Assembly (NCBI GenBank): GCA_021770005.1
Contig: JAETRV010000002.1
Coordinates: 62,001 to 126,000 of the forward strand
From: Anaerotruncus sp.
GTDB lineage: Bacteria; Bacillota; Clostridia; Oscillospirales; Ruminococcaceae
Reading direction: 5' to 3'
DNA length: 64,000 nt
Below, piece after piece: positions 24,838-33,426 of this stretch. The notes beneath the pieces were generated by a model. The model made no database searches and had not been told where the DNA came from. It saw only the letters and a program-made list of their open reading frames with translations. The stretch's first letter is position 1; each line of letters starts with the position of its first letter. The translations under genes were made by a program, and so were the position numbers.

Positions 24838-25764
24838 TCAATTCCCGGCGCGGCAGGCCGCAAGCGCAACCCATCCGCCCGATTCCTTCCTACCGGTCAA
24901 GCGGTATCCGGCAGCGGTGAGCGCCTGCATGACGTCCGGTTCCCGCATGTCGATGATCCCGGACGCGATGAACACCCCGTCCGGCTCGAGGAACCGGTCC
25001 AGATCGGGGATCAACCGGATGATGACATCCGCCACGATGTTGGCGGTTACCACCCGGAACCGTCCGCTGGCCTTATCTGCGAGGTCCCCCGCGAAAAACT
25101 CCACCCGGCCGGCAACCTGGTTCGCAGCAGCGTTCTCGTTCGCAACCCGCACCGCGACCTCATCAATATCCACCCCGACCGCCGAACCGGCCCCAAGCAG
25201 CAGCGCCGAGACCGCGAGGATGCCGCTGCCGGTGCCGACATCCAGAAGCCGGTCTCCCGGGCGGACGTGCTCCTCAAGCAGCTGCATGCAGAGGCGGGTG
25301 GTGTCATGGGTGCCGGTGCCGAACGCCATACCCGGGTCGATTGTCAGGACGACCTCCCCGTCAGCGGGGGCATAGGTTTCCCACGAAGGGCAGACGACCA
25401 GCCGCTCCCCGACCTTGGTAGGGAAATAGTATTTCTTCCAGGCGGTCGCCCAATCCTCCTCGTTGACCTGCGCCTGCTCCACCGAAAAAGGAATCCGCTC
25501 CGACTCAAGCCGTTCCCGCACGAACGAAACCGCTTCCGCCGGGTTTTCCCCAGGAGAAATGTAGAGATGGATGACCGCGTGGTCACGGTCACGGTCGAGC
25601 AGCTCCTGCTCAATCAGATCGACGTGCGCGATTTTAGGCGCAAGCTCCTCAATATCGCTGTAATCTTCAATATAAAGCCCATACGGAACCACCAGATTGG
25701 CGATTGCCGCGGCTGTGTCCACATCCGCAGTTGCAACCCGGATCTGTACCTCGCTGTACTGCAT
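24838..25764 (-). CDS. prmA: Ribosomal protein L11 methyltransferase
   Basis: A 308-residue SAM-dependent enzyme that trimethylates ribosomal protein L11. N-terminal substrate domain (residues 1-100), linker with WATAWKKYYFPTKVGERLVV, then the Rossmann methyltransferase: DPGMAFGTGTHDTTRLC, LLDVGTGSGILAVSALLLGA (SAM motif I), GVDIDEVAVRVANENAA and VTANIVADVI. The ATG at 25764 has GGAAGGAG upstream; the longer frame runs into repeat R4. Downstream of dnaJ but separated from it by a terminator. Confidence 0.95.
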   Translation of the reverse strand: MQYSEVQIRVATADVDTAAAIANLVVPYGLYIEDYSDIEELAPKIAHVDLIEQELLDRDRDHAVIHLYISPGENPAEAVSFVRERLESERIPFSVEQAQVNEEDWATAWKKYYFPTKVGERLVVCPSWETYAPADGEVVLTIDPGMAFGTGTHDTTRLCMQLLEEHVRPGDRLLDVGTGSGILAVSALLLGAGSAVGVDIDEVAVRVANENAAANQVAGRVEFFAGDLADKASGRFRVVTANIVADVIIRLIPDLDRFLEPDGVFIASGIIDMREPDVMQALTAAGYRLTGRKESGGWVALAACRAGN

Positions 25765-25789
25765 GCCTGTTTCTCCTTCCCTTCTTGCA

Positions 25790-25885
25790 AATCCAACCCC
25801 AAAAGTTTCACCAGCCTTTTCAAAGGCTGCGGTTTCCAAAGGCAGAGCCTTTGGCCGTTGCGCGCACGCAACGGAATCCTTTGAC
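25790..25885. repeat. Dispersed repeat, copy R4
   Basis: Reads AAAAGTTTCACC, AGCCTTTTCAAAGGCT, then GCAGAGCCTTTGGCCGTTG and CGCGCACGCAACGGAAT. The same order (AAAAGTTTCGTCC, CCTTTTCAAAGG, GAGCCCCCGCCGTTGCGCG, CACGCAGCGGAA) appears in copy R7 at 56580-56660. Confidence 0.65.
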
Positions 25886-25898
25886 AGTATACAACAAA

Positions 25899-25932
25899 GC
25901 CGCCTCTTTTTCAAATCGAAAAAAGAGGCGGC
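25899..25932 (-). terminator. Rho-independent terminator of the dnaK operon
   Basis: GCCGCCTCTTTTT pairs with AAAAAGAGGCGGC across a short loop. On the minus strand it lies 16 bases after the dnaJ stop. Confidence 0.85.
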
Positions 25933-25947
25933 ACAGATTCCAGCCGT

Positions 25948-27102
25948 TTATTTCATCGCGTCCTTGAGCTTATCGAAAAAGCTGCGGCGCTTTTCGTAGT
26001 TTTTCTCGGTCGAGAGTTCTTCAAATTTGCGCAGTGCATCCTTCTGTTTGCCGGTCAGGTTGCGGGGGACCTCAATATTGACCTTGACATACTGGTCACC
26101 GCGTCCGCGCCCGTTGACATACTGGATGCCCTTGTTGCGCAGACGGAAAACAGTGCCCGACTGGGTCCCCTCCGGGACGGTGTATTTGACCTTGCCGTCG
26201 ATCGTCGGGACGGTGATCTCATCCCCAAGCACAGCCTGTGAGAAGGTGATGGGGATATCGCACCAGACGTCAAACCCATCCCGTTCAAAGAGGGTATCCG
26301 GACGCAAAGTGACCATAATATTCACATCGCCGGAAGGCCCGCCGTTGACCCCCTGGTCTCCCTGCCCACGCAGGACAAACGTCTGCCCATCGTCGATACC
26401 CGCGGGCACCGAGACTTCAAGCGTGCGTGTGTGCCGAACGCGCCCCATCCCGCGGCAATCGGGGCAGGGCTCCTTGATGACCTTCCCCTTGCCCGAACAT
26501 TTCGAGCAGGTGCGGGTGGTCTGGATCACGCCGATCGGCGTCCGCTGGGAGACCTTGACCTGCCCGGTGCCGCCGCATTCGGTACAGGTTTCGGCGGTCG
26601 TGCCGCTCTTGGCGCCGCTGCCGCCGCAGGTGTCGCACTTCTCAAGCCGCTGCACCTGGATCTGCTGTTTGCAGCCCTTCGCCGCGTCCATGAACGACAG
26701 CCCAAGCGTCACATTGATATCATTTCCCCGGATCGGGCCATTGGGATTGCGGGTGCGGCTGCTCCCGCCAAAGCCGCTAAAGCCGCCGCCAAAAAAGCTC
26801 TCAAAGATATCCCCGACGTCGAAGCCGCCGAAACCGCCTCCGCCGTATCCTGCACCGCCTCCGCCATAGGACGGGTCAACCCCTGCATGGCCGAACTGGT
26901 CATACCGCTGGCGTTTGGCGGGGTCATTGAGCACCTCATACGCCTCGTTGACCTCTTTGAATTTGGCTTCCGCGGCCTTATCCCCCGGGTTCATGTCGGG
27001 GTGATACTGCTTTGCAAGTTTGCGGTAAGCCTTTTTCAGGTCGTCCGACGAGGCGTCCTTCGAAACGCCTAAAACTTCATAATAATCCCGTTTATCTGCC
27101 AA
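25948..27102 (-). CDS. dnaJ: Chaperone protein DnaJ
   Basis: A 384-residue Hsp40 co-chaperone stimulating DnaK ATP hydrolysis. J domain at 1-70 with the HPD motif ([16 protein letters not shown]), a Gly/Phe-rich stretch at about 75-115, four CxxCxGxG zinc repeats at about 150-215 ([32 protein letters not shown]), then the two beta-rich substrate domains. Type I DnaJ of normal length. Fourth gene of the HrcA-controlled operon. Confidence 0.98.
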   Translation of the reverse strand: MADKRDYYEVLGVSKDASSDDLKKAYRKLAKQYHPDMNPGDKAAEAKFKEVNEAYEVLNDPAKRQRYDQFGHAGVDPSYGGGGAGYGGGGFGGFDVGDIFESFFGGGFSGFGGSSRTRNPNGPIRGNDINVTLGLSFMDAAKGCKQQIQVQRLEKCDTCGGSGAKSGTTAETCTECGGTGQVKVSQRTPIGVIQTTRTCSKCSGKGKVIKEPCPDCRGMGRVRHTRTLEVSVPAGIDDGQTFVLRGQGDQGVNGGPSGDVNIMVTLRPDTLFERDGFDVWCDIPITFSQAVLGDEITVPTIDGKVKYTVPEGTQSGTVFRLRNKGIQYVNGRGRGDQYVKVNIEVPRNLTGKQKDALRKFEELSTEKNYEKRRSFFDKLKDAMK

Positions 27103-27143
27103 ATCTGTTCACCCCTGTTTGCGTATCTGTATCGCTGCATCAG

Positions 27144-27173
27144 GTTAAGGCGGAGGGTGACCCCCGCCTTAAC
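27144..27173 (-). other. Stem-loop between dnaK and dnaJ
   Basis: GTTAAGGCGG and CCGCCTTAAC form a perfect 10-bp stem with an inner GGGTGACCC. No T run follows on either strand, so it is more likely an RNA-stability or processing hairpin that sets the DnaK to DnaJ ratio than a terminator. Confidence 0.6.
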
Positions 27174-27191
27174 GCTTGCCTGCCTATTCTA

Positions 27192-29033
27192 TTACTTTTT
27201 GCCGTCTTCGTCAACCTCTTTGAAATCGGCGTCCACATAATCGCCAGCCTGGCTGCCGCCGCCCATGTCCTGTGCACCCATATCCGGTGCGCCCTGGGGG
27301 GCCTGCTGCTGGTACATTTTTGCGCTCATCTCATAGAAGTCCTTCTGAAGGTCCTCCTGTTTGGCTTTGATCTCGTCGATGTTGGTCCCTTTGAGCGCTT
27401 CTTTCAGCGCGTCAATCTTGGACTGCACCTTTGCTTTTTCGTCCGCCGACACCTTGTCGCCAAGATCCGTCAGTGTTTTTTCGCACTGGAACACCATGTT
27501 GTCAGCAGCGTTGCGGGCGTCGATCTCCTCGCGGCGCTTCTTGTCCTCCTCGGCAAACATCTCCGCATCTTTGACCGCCTTGTCGATGTCCTCTTTGGAC
27601 ATATTGGTCGAAGCGGTGATCGTGACGTTCTGCTCCTTGCCGGTGCCGAGGTCTTTCGCGGTGACGTGGACGATACCGTTCGCGTCGATATCGAAGGTCA
27701 CTTCGATCTGGGGCACACCGCGGGGAGCCGCCGGGATGCCATCCAGACGGAACATGCCGATCTGTTTGTTATCGCGCGCCATCTCGCGTTCACCCTGAAG
27801 GACATTGATCTCTACCGAGGTCTGTCCATCCGCAGCGGTCGAGAAGATCTGGCTCTTCTTGGTCGGGATGGTGGTATTGCGCTCGATGATCTTGGTGCAG
27901 ACGCCGCCGAGGGTCTCAAGCCCGAGGGAAAGCGGGGTGACGTCGAGGAGCAGCAGCCCTTTGACATCGCCGCCGAGGACGCCGCCCTGGATCGCCGCGC
28001 CGATCGAGACGCACTCATCCGGGTTGATCCCCTTGAACGGCTCCTTACCGCAGAACGCCTTGACCGCATCCTGTACCGCTGGGATACGGGTGGAACCGCC
28101 CACCAGCAGGACCTTGTTCAGATCGGAGACCTTCAGGCCGGAATCCGCCATTGCTTTGCGGACCGGGACCATCGTTCTTTCTACGAGGTCAGCGGTCAGC
28201 TCGTTGAATTTTGCGCGGGAGATGGTCACATCCAGATGCTTCGGGCCGGTCGCATCGGCGGTGATGAACGGCAGATTGACATTCGCGGTCGTCATGCCGG
28301 AAAGCTCGATCTTGGCTTTTTCCGCAGCCTCTTTCAGACGCTGCATGGCCATCTTATCGTTGCGCAGGTCGATGCCGTTTTCCCGTTTGAACTCGTCCGC
28401 GAGGTAGTTGATGACCCGCTCGTCGAAGTCGTCGCCGCCCAGACGGGTGTCGCCGTTGGTCGCGAGCACTTCCTGTACGCCGTCGCCCATCTCGATGATC
28501 GAGACATCGAAGGTGCCGCCGCCGAGGTCGTAAACCATGATCTTCTGATCCTCTTCCTTGTCGACGCCGTATGCGAGCGCGGCAGCGGTCGGCTCGTTGA
28601 TGATCCGCTTGACATCCAGGCCCGCGATCTTGCCCGCGTCCTTGGTGGCCTGACGCTGTGCATCCGAGAAGTACGCAGGCACGGTGATGACCGCCTCGGT
28701 GACCTTTTCGCCGAGATAGGCTTCTGCATCGTCGCGGAGCTTTTGCAGGACCATCGCAGAGATCTCCTGCGGAGTGTAGCTCTTGCCGTCGATCGAGACC
28801 TTGTAATCGGTGCCCATGTGGCGCTTGATCGAAGAGATGGTGCGGTCGGGGTTGGTGATCGCCTGACGTTTTGCGACCTGCCCAACCATCCGCTCGCCGG
28901 TTTTAGAGAACGCAACCACCGAAGGGGTGGTACGCGCACCCTCTGCGTTTGCGATGACGACCGGCTCGCCGGCCTCAATGACGGATACACAGCTATTTGT
29001 TGTACCTAAGTCGATACCAATGATTTTTCCCAT
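27192..29033 (-). CDS. dnaK: Chaperone protein DnaK (Hsp70)
   Basis: A 613-residue ATP-dependent chaperone. The nucleotide-binding domain starts [16 protein letters not shown] and contains [28 protein letters not shown] and [13 protein letters not shown]; the hydrophobic linker is [12 protein letters not shown], leading to the substrate-binding domain and helical lid. The C-terminal tail is Gln/Gly/Asp-rich and ends [13 protein letters not shown]. Third gene of the hrcA operon. Normal length for Gram-positive DnaK. Confidence 0.99.
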   Translation of the reverse strand: MGKIIGIDLGTTNSCVSVIEAGEPVVIANAEGARTTPSVVAFSKTGERMVGQVAKRQAITNPDRTISSIKRHMGTDYKVSIDGKSYTPQEISAMVLQKLRDDAEAYLGEKVTEAVITVPAYFSDAQRQATKDAGKIAGLDVKRIINEPTAAALAYGVDKEEDQKIMVYDLGGGTFDVSIIEMGDGVQEVLATNGDTRLGGDDFDERVINYLADEFKRENGIDLRNDKMAMQRLKEAAEKAKIELSGMTTANVNLPFITADATGPKHLDVTISRAKFNELTADLVERTMVPVRKAMADSGLKVSDLNKVLLVGGSTRIPAVQDAVKAFCGKEPFKGINPDECVSIGAAIQGGVLGGDVKGLLLLDVTPLSLGLETLGGVCTKIIERNTTIPTKKSQIFSTAADGQTSVEINVLQGEREMARDNKQIGMFRLDGIPAAPRGVPQIEVTFDIDANGIVHVTAKDLGTGKEQNVTITASTNMSKEDIDKAVKDAEMFAEEDKKRREEIDARNAADNMVFQCEKTLTDLGDKVSADEKAKVQSKIDALKEALKGTNIDEIKAKQEDLQKDFYEMSAKMYQQQAPQGAPDMGAQDMGGGSQAGDYVDADFKEVDEDGKK

Positions 29034-29084
29034 GATTCAGTCCTCCATTTATTTCGAAATAATCATCTACAAAAACCAAACATT

Positions 29085-29142
29085 TCACCCGCCCTTTCAA
29101 AGGCGGCGGGGTCGAGGGGCAAGAGCCCCCGTCTGCGGTTGG
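29085..29142. repeat. Dispersed repeat, copy R5, inside the dnaK operon
   Basis: CCCGCCCTTTCAAAGGCGG, GGGGTCGAGGGGCAAGAGCCCCCG fills most of the grpE-dnaK gap. It sits inside a transcribed operon without an evident terminator tail. Confidence 0.65.
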
Positions 29143-29145
29143 CGG

Positions 29146-29715
29146 TCAGTTCGCGACCTTGACCATCGCGTGACGCACCACCCGGTCTCCGATCCGGTAA
29201 CCCTTCTGGAACACCTCAACGATGCTGTTTTCAGCGAACGATTCGTCCTCAATATGCATCACCGCGTTGTGGCACTCGGGGTCAAACTGCTCGCCCGGCG
29301 CACCGAACTCCTCGACGCCCATCTTTGCCAGCACATCCTTGAAGTTCTGGAGGATCATCTCAACCCCCTTTTTGAACTCCTCGTCCGCACAGGGCGCGGA
29401 GAGCGCGCGGTCAAAGGTATCCAGAATCGGGACAAACTGTGCCACTGCCGCCGCAGTCGCCTGCGGGTAGATGGCCTCCTTTTCCTTCTGGCTGCGCTTG
29501 CGGAAGTTGTCGTATTCCGCCATCGTGCGCAGAAGCCGGTCATTGAGTTCGTCCACCTTCTCCTGCAACAGTTCGGTTTCGGTCTTTTCGGGCTTCGGCT
29601 CCTCCGGTTTCGATTCCCCGGTTGGCTCCGGCTGCGCGTTCTGCGCGCCCTCTTGTTCCAAAACAGTCTGTTCCTGTTCGGGATCCAGCTTTTCGTGTTT
29701 CTTTTCTTGGGACAA
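29146..29715 (-). CDS. grpE: Nucleotide exchange factor GrpE
   Basis: A 189-residue exchange factor for DnaK. An acidic, Gln/Pro-rich tail (1-45) leads into the long coiled coil (ELLQEKVDELNDRLLRTMAEYDNFRKRSQKEKE), followed by the four-helix and beta-wing region with FVPILDTFDRAL, QFDPECHNAVMHIEDESFAENSIVEVFQKGYRIGDRVVRHAMVKVAN, the GrpE signature. Second gene of the operon, 48 bases after hrcA. Confidence 0.97.
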   Translation of the reverse strand: MSQEKKHEKLDPEQEQTVLEQEGAQNAQPEPTGESKPEEPKPEKTETELLQEKVDELNDRLLRTMAEYDNFRKRSQKEKEAIYPQATAAAVAQFVPILDTFDRALSAPCADEEFKKGVEMILQNFKDVLAKMGVEEFGAPGEQFDPECHNAVMHIEDESFAENSIVEVFQKGYRIGDRVVRHAMVKVAN

Positions 29716-29763
29716 TCTGCTCGCTTCCTTTCCGGACGGTTTTGTCTCTATCCAAATGATGGA

Positions 29764-30795
29764 TCAGTTATCCTGTTCAAACGTCTCCGCCAATAATTTA
29801 CCTAGTGTCTGCGAAAAATATTCCAGATGTGGGATCAATTTTGCGTAGTCCATCCGCACCGGCCCAATCACCCCGATTGCGCCCGAATTCTGTTCCCCAA
29901 TCCGGTATTTCGTGACCACCACCGAAGTGTCGGTCAGCTCGCTCTGGTTGTTTTCCTTGCCGATCGTGATGAACACCGCGTCGCTTTTGGAGCCGATCAC
30001 CCCGAGAAGCTGCTCCCGGTTTTCCATCGTGCTTAGCAGGTCACGTGCAATATCCGCCAGCTCCTTATAATTGAGCAGATTGGCGCCGCCCGAGGTGTAG
30101 AACTGCCCGTCGTTGATCTCCCGGCAGAGCTCATAGATGGTGGCAAGCACCGGGATGAAGAGCTGGGAGTAATCCCCGAGTGTGACCGAGATCGAGTTGA
30201 TATACCATTGGGAGATGTCGTTGACCGACTTGCCGACCAGCCGCCCGTTGGCAAACTGGTTGAGGAACCCGACAATCTCGCTGGTCACCCGGAAGTCGAC
30301 CCGGCAAACCTTGTTCTTAATCACCCCGTTGGTGGCGATCACCAGAACAACGACCGTCCGCGTGCCCGCCGGAACGATCTCCACCCGCTTGACCTGGACG
30401 GTCTTTGGGGTGATGGTCGTGGAGACGGTTGCACAGTTGGTGTAGTCTGCGAGCGCCTGCGCCGCATCCTCAAGGAGCTTGTCGGGGTCGGGGTCCCGCA
30501 CATTAAAGAGCGCGTCGATCTCCCGGCGTTCCTCATCCGAAAGCGGCTTGCAGTGCATCAGTTGGTCAACATATACCCGGTAGCCGAGATGGGAGGGAAC
30601 CCGTCCCGCCGAGGTGTGGGGCTGTTCCAGCAGGCCCATCTCGAAAAGAGCCGCCATATCGTTTCGGATGGTAGCAGGCGATACCGAAAAGCCGAGCTGC
30701 TGCGCCAATATTTTCGAGCTGACCGGCTCGCCGGTGTCGATGTATGTCTCTACAATCGCAGTCAGAATCTTCAGTTTTCGAATATCCAGCTTCAT
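29764..30795 (-). CDS. hrcA: Heat-inducible transcription repressor HrcA
   Basis: A 343-residue repressor that binds CIRCE operators. Winged-helix domain at 1-90 (LTAIVETYIDTGEPVSSKILAQQLGFSVSPATIRNDMAALFEMGLLEQPHTSAGRVPSHLGYRVYVD), then the GAF-like dimerisation part ending IGVIGPVRMDYAKLIPHLEYFSQTL. ATG at 30795 chosen for GAAAGGTG upstream. First gene of hrcA-grpE-dnaK-dnaJ, and autoregulated through the CIRCE element just upstream. Confidence 0.98.
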   Translation of the reverse strand: MKLDIRKLKILTAIVETYIDTGEPVSSKILAQQLGFSVSPATIRNDMAALFEMGLLEQPHTSAGRVPSHLGYRVYVDQLMHCKPLSDEERREIDALFNVRDPDPDKLLEDAAQALADYTNCATVSTTITPKTVQVKRVEIVPAGTRTVVVLVIATNGVIKNKVCRVDFRVTSEIVGFLNQFANGRLVGKSVNDISQWYINSISVTLGDYSQLFIPVLATIYELCREINDGQFYTSGGANLLNYKELADIARDLLSTMENREQLLGVIGSKSDAVFITIGKENNQSELTDTSVVVTKYRIGEQNSGAIGVIGPVRMDYAKLIPHLEYFSQTLGKLLAETFEQDN

Positions 30796-30818
30796 TGCTG
30801 TCACCTTTCTATCAGGCT

Positions 30819-30845
30819 TTAGCACTCACATAAACTGATTGCTAA
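30819..30845 (-). promoter_or_regulatory. CIRCE operator
   Basis: TTAGCACTC-N9-GATTGCTAA on the plus strand, one base off the consensus TTAGCACTC-N9-GAGTGCTAA. It lies 24 bases before hrcA, over the expected transcription start. Confidence 0.93.
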
Positions 30846-30852
30846 CAACTAT

Positions 30853-30880
30853 ACTGTACCATATTTTTTTCAGAAGTCAA
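30853..30880 (-). promoter_or_regulatory. Probable sigma-A promoter of the hrcA operon
   Basis: Minus strand TTGACT (30880-30875), 16 bases, TACAGT (30858-30853). The CIRCE element lies immediately downstream. Confidence 0.6.
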
Positions 30881-30979
30881 TACCCTTCACGAAATGTTTA
30901 CATATTTTTTAGCAATCAATCTCATCGACTGCTAATCAAGGATAATGTGCATAAATAGAAAAAATTCAAATTGTATATA

Positions 30980-31008
30980 TTGACTTTTAGAAAAATTTGT
31001 AGTTTAAT
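30980..31008 (+). promoter_or_regulatory. Sigma-A promoter of the HPr-like gene
   Basis: TTGACT at 30980-30985, 17 bases, TTTAAT at 31003-31008; AGGAGAG precedes the gene at 31062. Confidence 0.85.
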
Positions 31009-31061
31009 AGAGGCGCAGAAAGAAATCAAAAAACATGCCTGATTGAAAGGAGAGATTCATC

Positions 31062-31280
31062 ATGATAAAAGAGGTTATGCTCCGTTCCGCAGAAGACCTG
31101 CGCCAGTTTATGTATCTGGCAATGCAGTCCGCAGAGGACATCGGCGTGCACACAGTGGAGGGAAAGATCGCGGACGCGAAATCGATCCTCGGCCTGATGG
31201 CGCTCGACTATAACAAGCCGGTCAAAGTGGTGACCGAAGACCCCCATTTTCTGAAACAGATCGACCGCTGGGCGGAGTGA
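31062..31280 (+). CDS. HPr-like protein lacking the active-site histidine
   Basis: A 72-residue protein with the fold length and pattern of the PTS phosphocarrier HPr (MIKEVMLRSAEDLRQFMYLA; VEGKIADAKSILGLMAL; KPVKVVTED). The segment IADAKSILGLMAL matches the conserved Ser-46 helix region of HPr, including the serine. Where HPr has the phosphorylated His-15, no histidine is present. Hence not a standard PTS phosphocarrier; it may be regulatory. It has its own promoter and terminator and is divergent from hrcA. Confidence 0.8.
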   Translation: MIKEVMLRSAEDLRQFMYLAMQSAEDIGVHTVEGKIADAKSILGLMALDYNKPVKVVTEDPHFLKQIDRWAE

Positions 31281-31346
31281 GTAAAAAACAGTGCCCGGCA
31301 GGGAACTCCGGCCGGGCGGTCTGAGAAGGTATCCATATTGCGGCGA

Positions 31347-31394
31347 AGGCGCATCCCTTGGGTTTTTATAGCCCGCGGGGTGCGCCTGTTTTTT
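31347..31394 (+). terminator. Rho-independent terminator
   Basis: AGGCGCATCCC pairs with GGGGTGCGCCT (one wobble), then GTTTTTT. It ends the HPr-like gene. Confidence 0.8.
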
Positions 31395-31416
31395 ACCGAA
31401 AGCGTTTGAACAGGCG

Positions 31417-32445
31417 CTAAAGAAGAAATTCTTCCAGATTGTCTGGGATCACTGAGGTGTATTCCATCCGGATATACTTCCCATTCTTCAGCCCTTCGAT
31501 CCCACTCAGGCCCTCGCCGGACGAGAGTGCGCAGGCAAGGTCAAGCATTGCGGCCGCCTGTGCTGATGCATCGTTACGCACCGTCCCCTTGAGGGTCCCC
31601 TCCGCAATCGCTTCCAACGCAGGGGGCGTCGCGTCCACACCGACAATAAACGGAAGCTGCTCCTCTGTCATCCCCGCCTCAAGACAGGCGTCGATCGCAC
31701 CGAGTGCCATATCGTCGTTGTTGGCGAACACCACCTCGATCTGCTGCCCAATCTGTTTCAACCACTGGGTCATCCGGGTGTGTGCCTGCCCGCGTTGCCA
31801 GTTTGCGGAGTCGTTCGCGAGCTTTTCAACCGGTACCCATGCCTTGGTCAGCGCCTTGATGCTGTTCTCGGTGCGCAGAAGCGTGTCCTGATGCCCCGGT
31901 TCCCCTTCCAGCATCACGTATTGAAGCCGCCCATCTCCGTTTCGGTCGATCAGGCCGCGGTCGGCTTTCCATGCGTCCCGCACGATCCCGCCCTGAAGCA
32001 GCCCGGACTGCTCCGCGTCCGACCCAACGTAGAACACCTTCTCCCACCGCATCAGGTCCTCTTCCACCGGCTCCCGATTGAAAAAGATCAGCGGTACATC
32101 CGCCGCGCGCGCCTTATCGATCAATACTGCGGCTGCGGTGCGGTCGACAATATTGACACAGATCACATCATAGCCCTGCTTCAGGAAACGCTCGATCTGT
32201 TCATTCTGCGCCGCCTGGCTGCCCCGTCCATCCGCGATATTCAGGTTGAGTTTGCGCTCCGCCGTCTCCCGCTCCTTGGCCTGCTGTTCAAGGTTCTGGA
32301 CAATGGTAGAAAGGAAGGTATCCTCCTGCTGGTAGAGCGCCACGCCGATCCGCACAGTTTCCGGCCCCTCCTCCGCGCAGCCCATCAGGCAGCAAAATCC
32401 GATCACTGCCAGCAGCGCTGTTTTTCTCAAAAATGAATGGTTCAT
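31417..32445 (-). CDS. Sugar-binding lipoprotein, MglB-like, of the sensor operon
   Basis: A 342-residue type I periplasmic binding protein. The lipoprotein signal ends CCLMGC (about residue 23). The mature part follows the galactose/glucose-binding pattern: IGVALYQQEDTFLSTIVQNLE, YDVICVNIVDRTAAAVLIDKA, IFFNREP, FYVGSDAEQSGLLQG and VFANNDDMALGAI. It is a paralog of MglB encoded at 39787. Last gene of the minus-strand unit after the kinase and the other binding protein, which points to signal perception more than transport. ATG at 32445 has CAGGAG at good spacing. Confidence 0.88.
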   Translation of the reverse strand: MNHSFLRKTALLAVIGFCCLMGCAEEGPETVRIGVALYQQEDTFLSTIVQNLEQQAKERETAERKLNLNIADGRGSQAAQNEQIERFLKQGYDVICVNIVDRTAAAVLIDKARAADVPLIFFNREPVEEDLMRWEKVFYVGSDAEQSGLLQGGIVRDAWKADRGLIDRNGDGRLQYVMLEGEPGHQDTLLRTENSIKALTKAWVPVEKLANDSANWQRGQAHTRMTQWLKQIGQQIEVVFANNDDMALGAIDACLEAGMTEEQLPFIVGVDATPPALEAIAEGTLKGTVRNDASAQAAAMLDLACALSSGEGLSGIEGLKNGKYIRMEYTSVIPDNLEEFLL

Positions 32446-32466
32446 TGCTGTCACTCCTGTTTGGCT

Positions 32467-33426
32467 CTACCGCGTGACCGGGAAGAGCAGCTTTTCATGG
32501 TCGGAGTCATACATATTTTCCTGGCGGGCAATCAGGAATGGCAGCGGCTCCGAAACCTGCCGGGGCGTGCCTCGTGCCGCCTGCGCCGCCGCCTCGACCG
32601 CCAGATACCCAGCGGCAAACTCGTTCTGGGAGGCAATCGCCATGATCTCCCCGCGCTCCAATCCTGAGACGACCACATTGGTGCCGCCCATCCCGTAGAG
32701 CAGCGGCGGTTTCTCAAACTCCCGCCCCAGCCGGGCCACAGACTCGAGTACCTCCGGTTCAAACGCGATCACTGCGTCAGGCGGGTCCGCGTGGTACCGT
32801 TCCGCCAAAAGGCCGCTCAGGTCCTGCACATCCGGGATACAAAACATCTCTGCCTGCCGCCCGTTTTCCCGGAGGATACGTGCCGCCTCGGATAGGCGCT
32901 GCGCCATACCCGAGCTGCCCGGAACACCGTCGAGCAGCAGAACGGTCCCACCAAGTGGCACCCCGTTGATTGCGGCACGCCCCAGCGCTTCGCCCAGCGC
33001 GGCGTTGTCCGTCGAGATGCAGGCGGATGCCCCGTTGCCGGACATGTCCGATTCGATCGTCACGACCGGCGTTTTTGCCGCTGCCTGCCGCACACTGTCC
33101 GCGAGCGCTCCGGTGTCCGCCGGCACAAGGATGATCCCATCCGCGCCGCCCTCCACCTCCCGTGAGAGCAAGCTGCCCTGCTCATCCGCATGGTTCGGAC
33201 GGTCGAGCGCCAGAAACCGCAGTTCCGCGCCCAGGTCAACTGCCGCCTGTTCCATCCCCTGACGCGCCGCCCAGCTGCTGCTGTCAGCGCCTCGGATAAT
33301 GACCGAAATCGAGAGCAGTTCCTGCTTTCGGCGCAGGCCGGGCAGATCGAACGCGACCATTGAGAGCAGCACCCCCATCCCAAACAGGGAGAGCACCCCC
33401 ATCTGAAAGATATGCTTGCGTTTCAT
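32467..33426 (-). CDS. Periplasmic-binding-protein-like sensor component
   Basis: A 319-residue LacI-type binding protein with one N-terminal helix or uncleaved signal (MGVLSLFGMGVLLSMVAFDLPGL) and no lipobox. Two Rossmann-like lobes are visible (LLSISVIIRGADSSSWAARQGMEQAA; GGADGIILVPAD; GGTVLLLDGVPGS; PDAVIAFEPEVLESVARLG). Its ATG overlaps the histidine kinase stop by four bases, so the two are made together. Likely presents sugar to the kinase's external domain. Confidence 0.85.
   Translation of the reverse strand: MKRKHIFQMGVLSLFGMGVLLSMVAFDLPGLRRKQELLSISVIIRGADSSSWAARQGMEQAAVDLGAELRFLALDRPNHADEQGSLLSREVEGGADGIILVPADTGALADSVRQAAAKTPVVTIESDMSGNGASACISTDNAALGEALGRAAINGVPLGGTVLLLDGVPGSSGMAQRLSEAARILRENGRQAEMFCIPDVQDLSGLLAERYHADPPDAVIAFEPEVLESVARLGREFEKPPLLYGMGGTNVVVSGLERGEIMAIASQNEFAAGYLAVEAAAQAARGTPRQVSEPLPFLIARQENMYDSDHEKLLFPVTR

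Noticed and set aside
31394-31412. CcpA cre site (CGAAAGCGTTTGAA)
   Set aside because: Two deviations from consensus and located after the last gene of the operon and not near a promoter.
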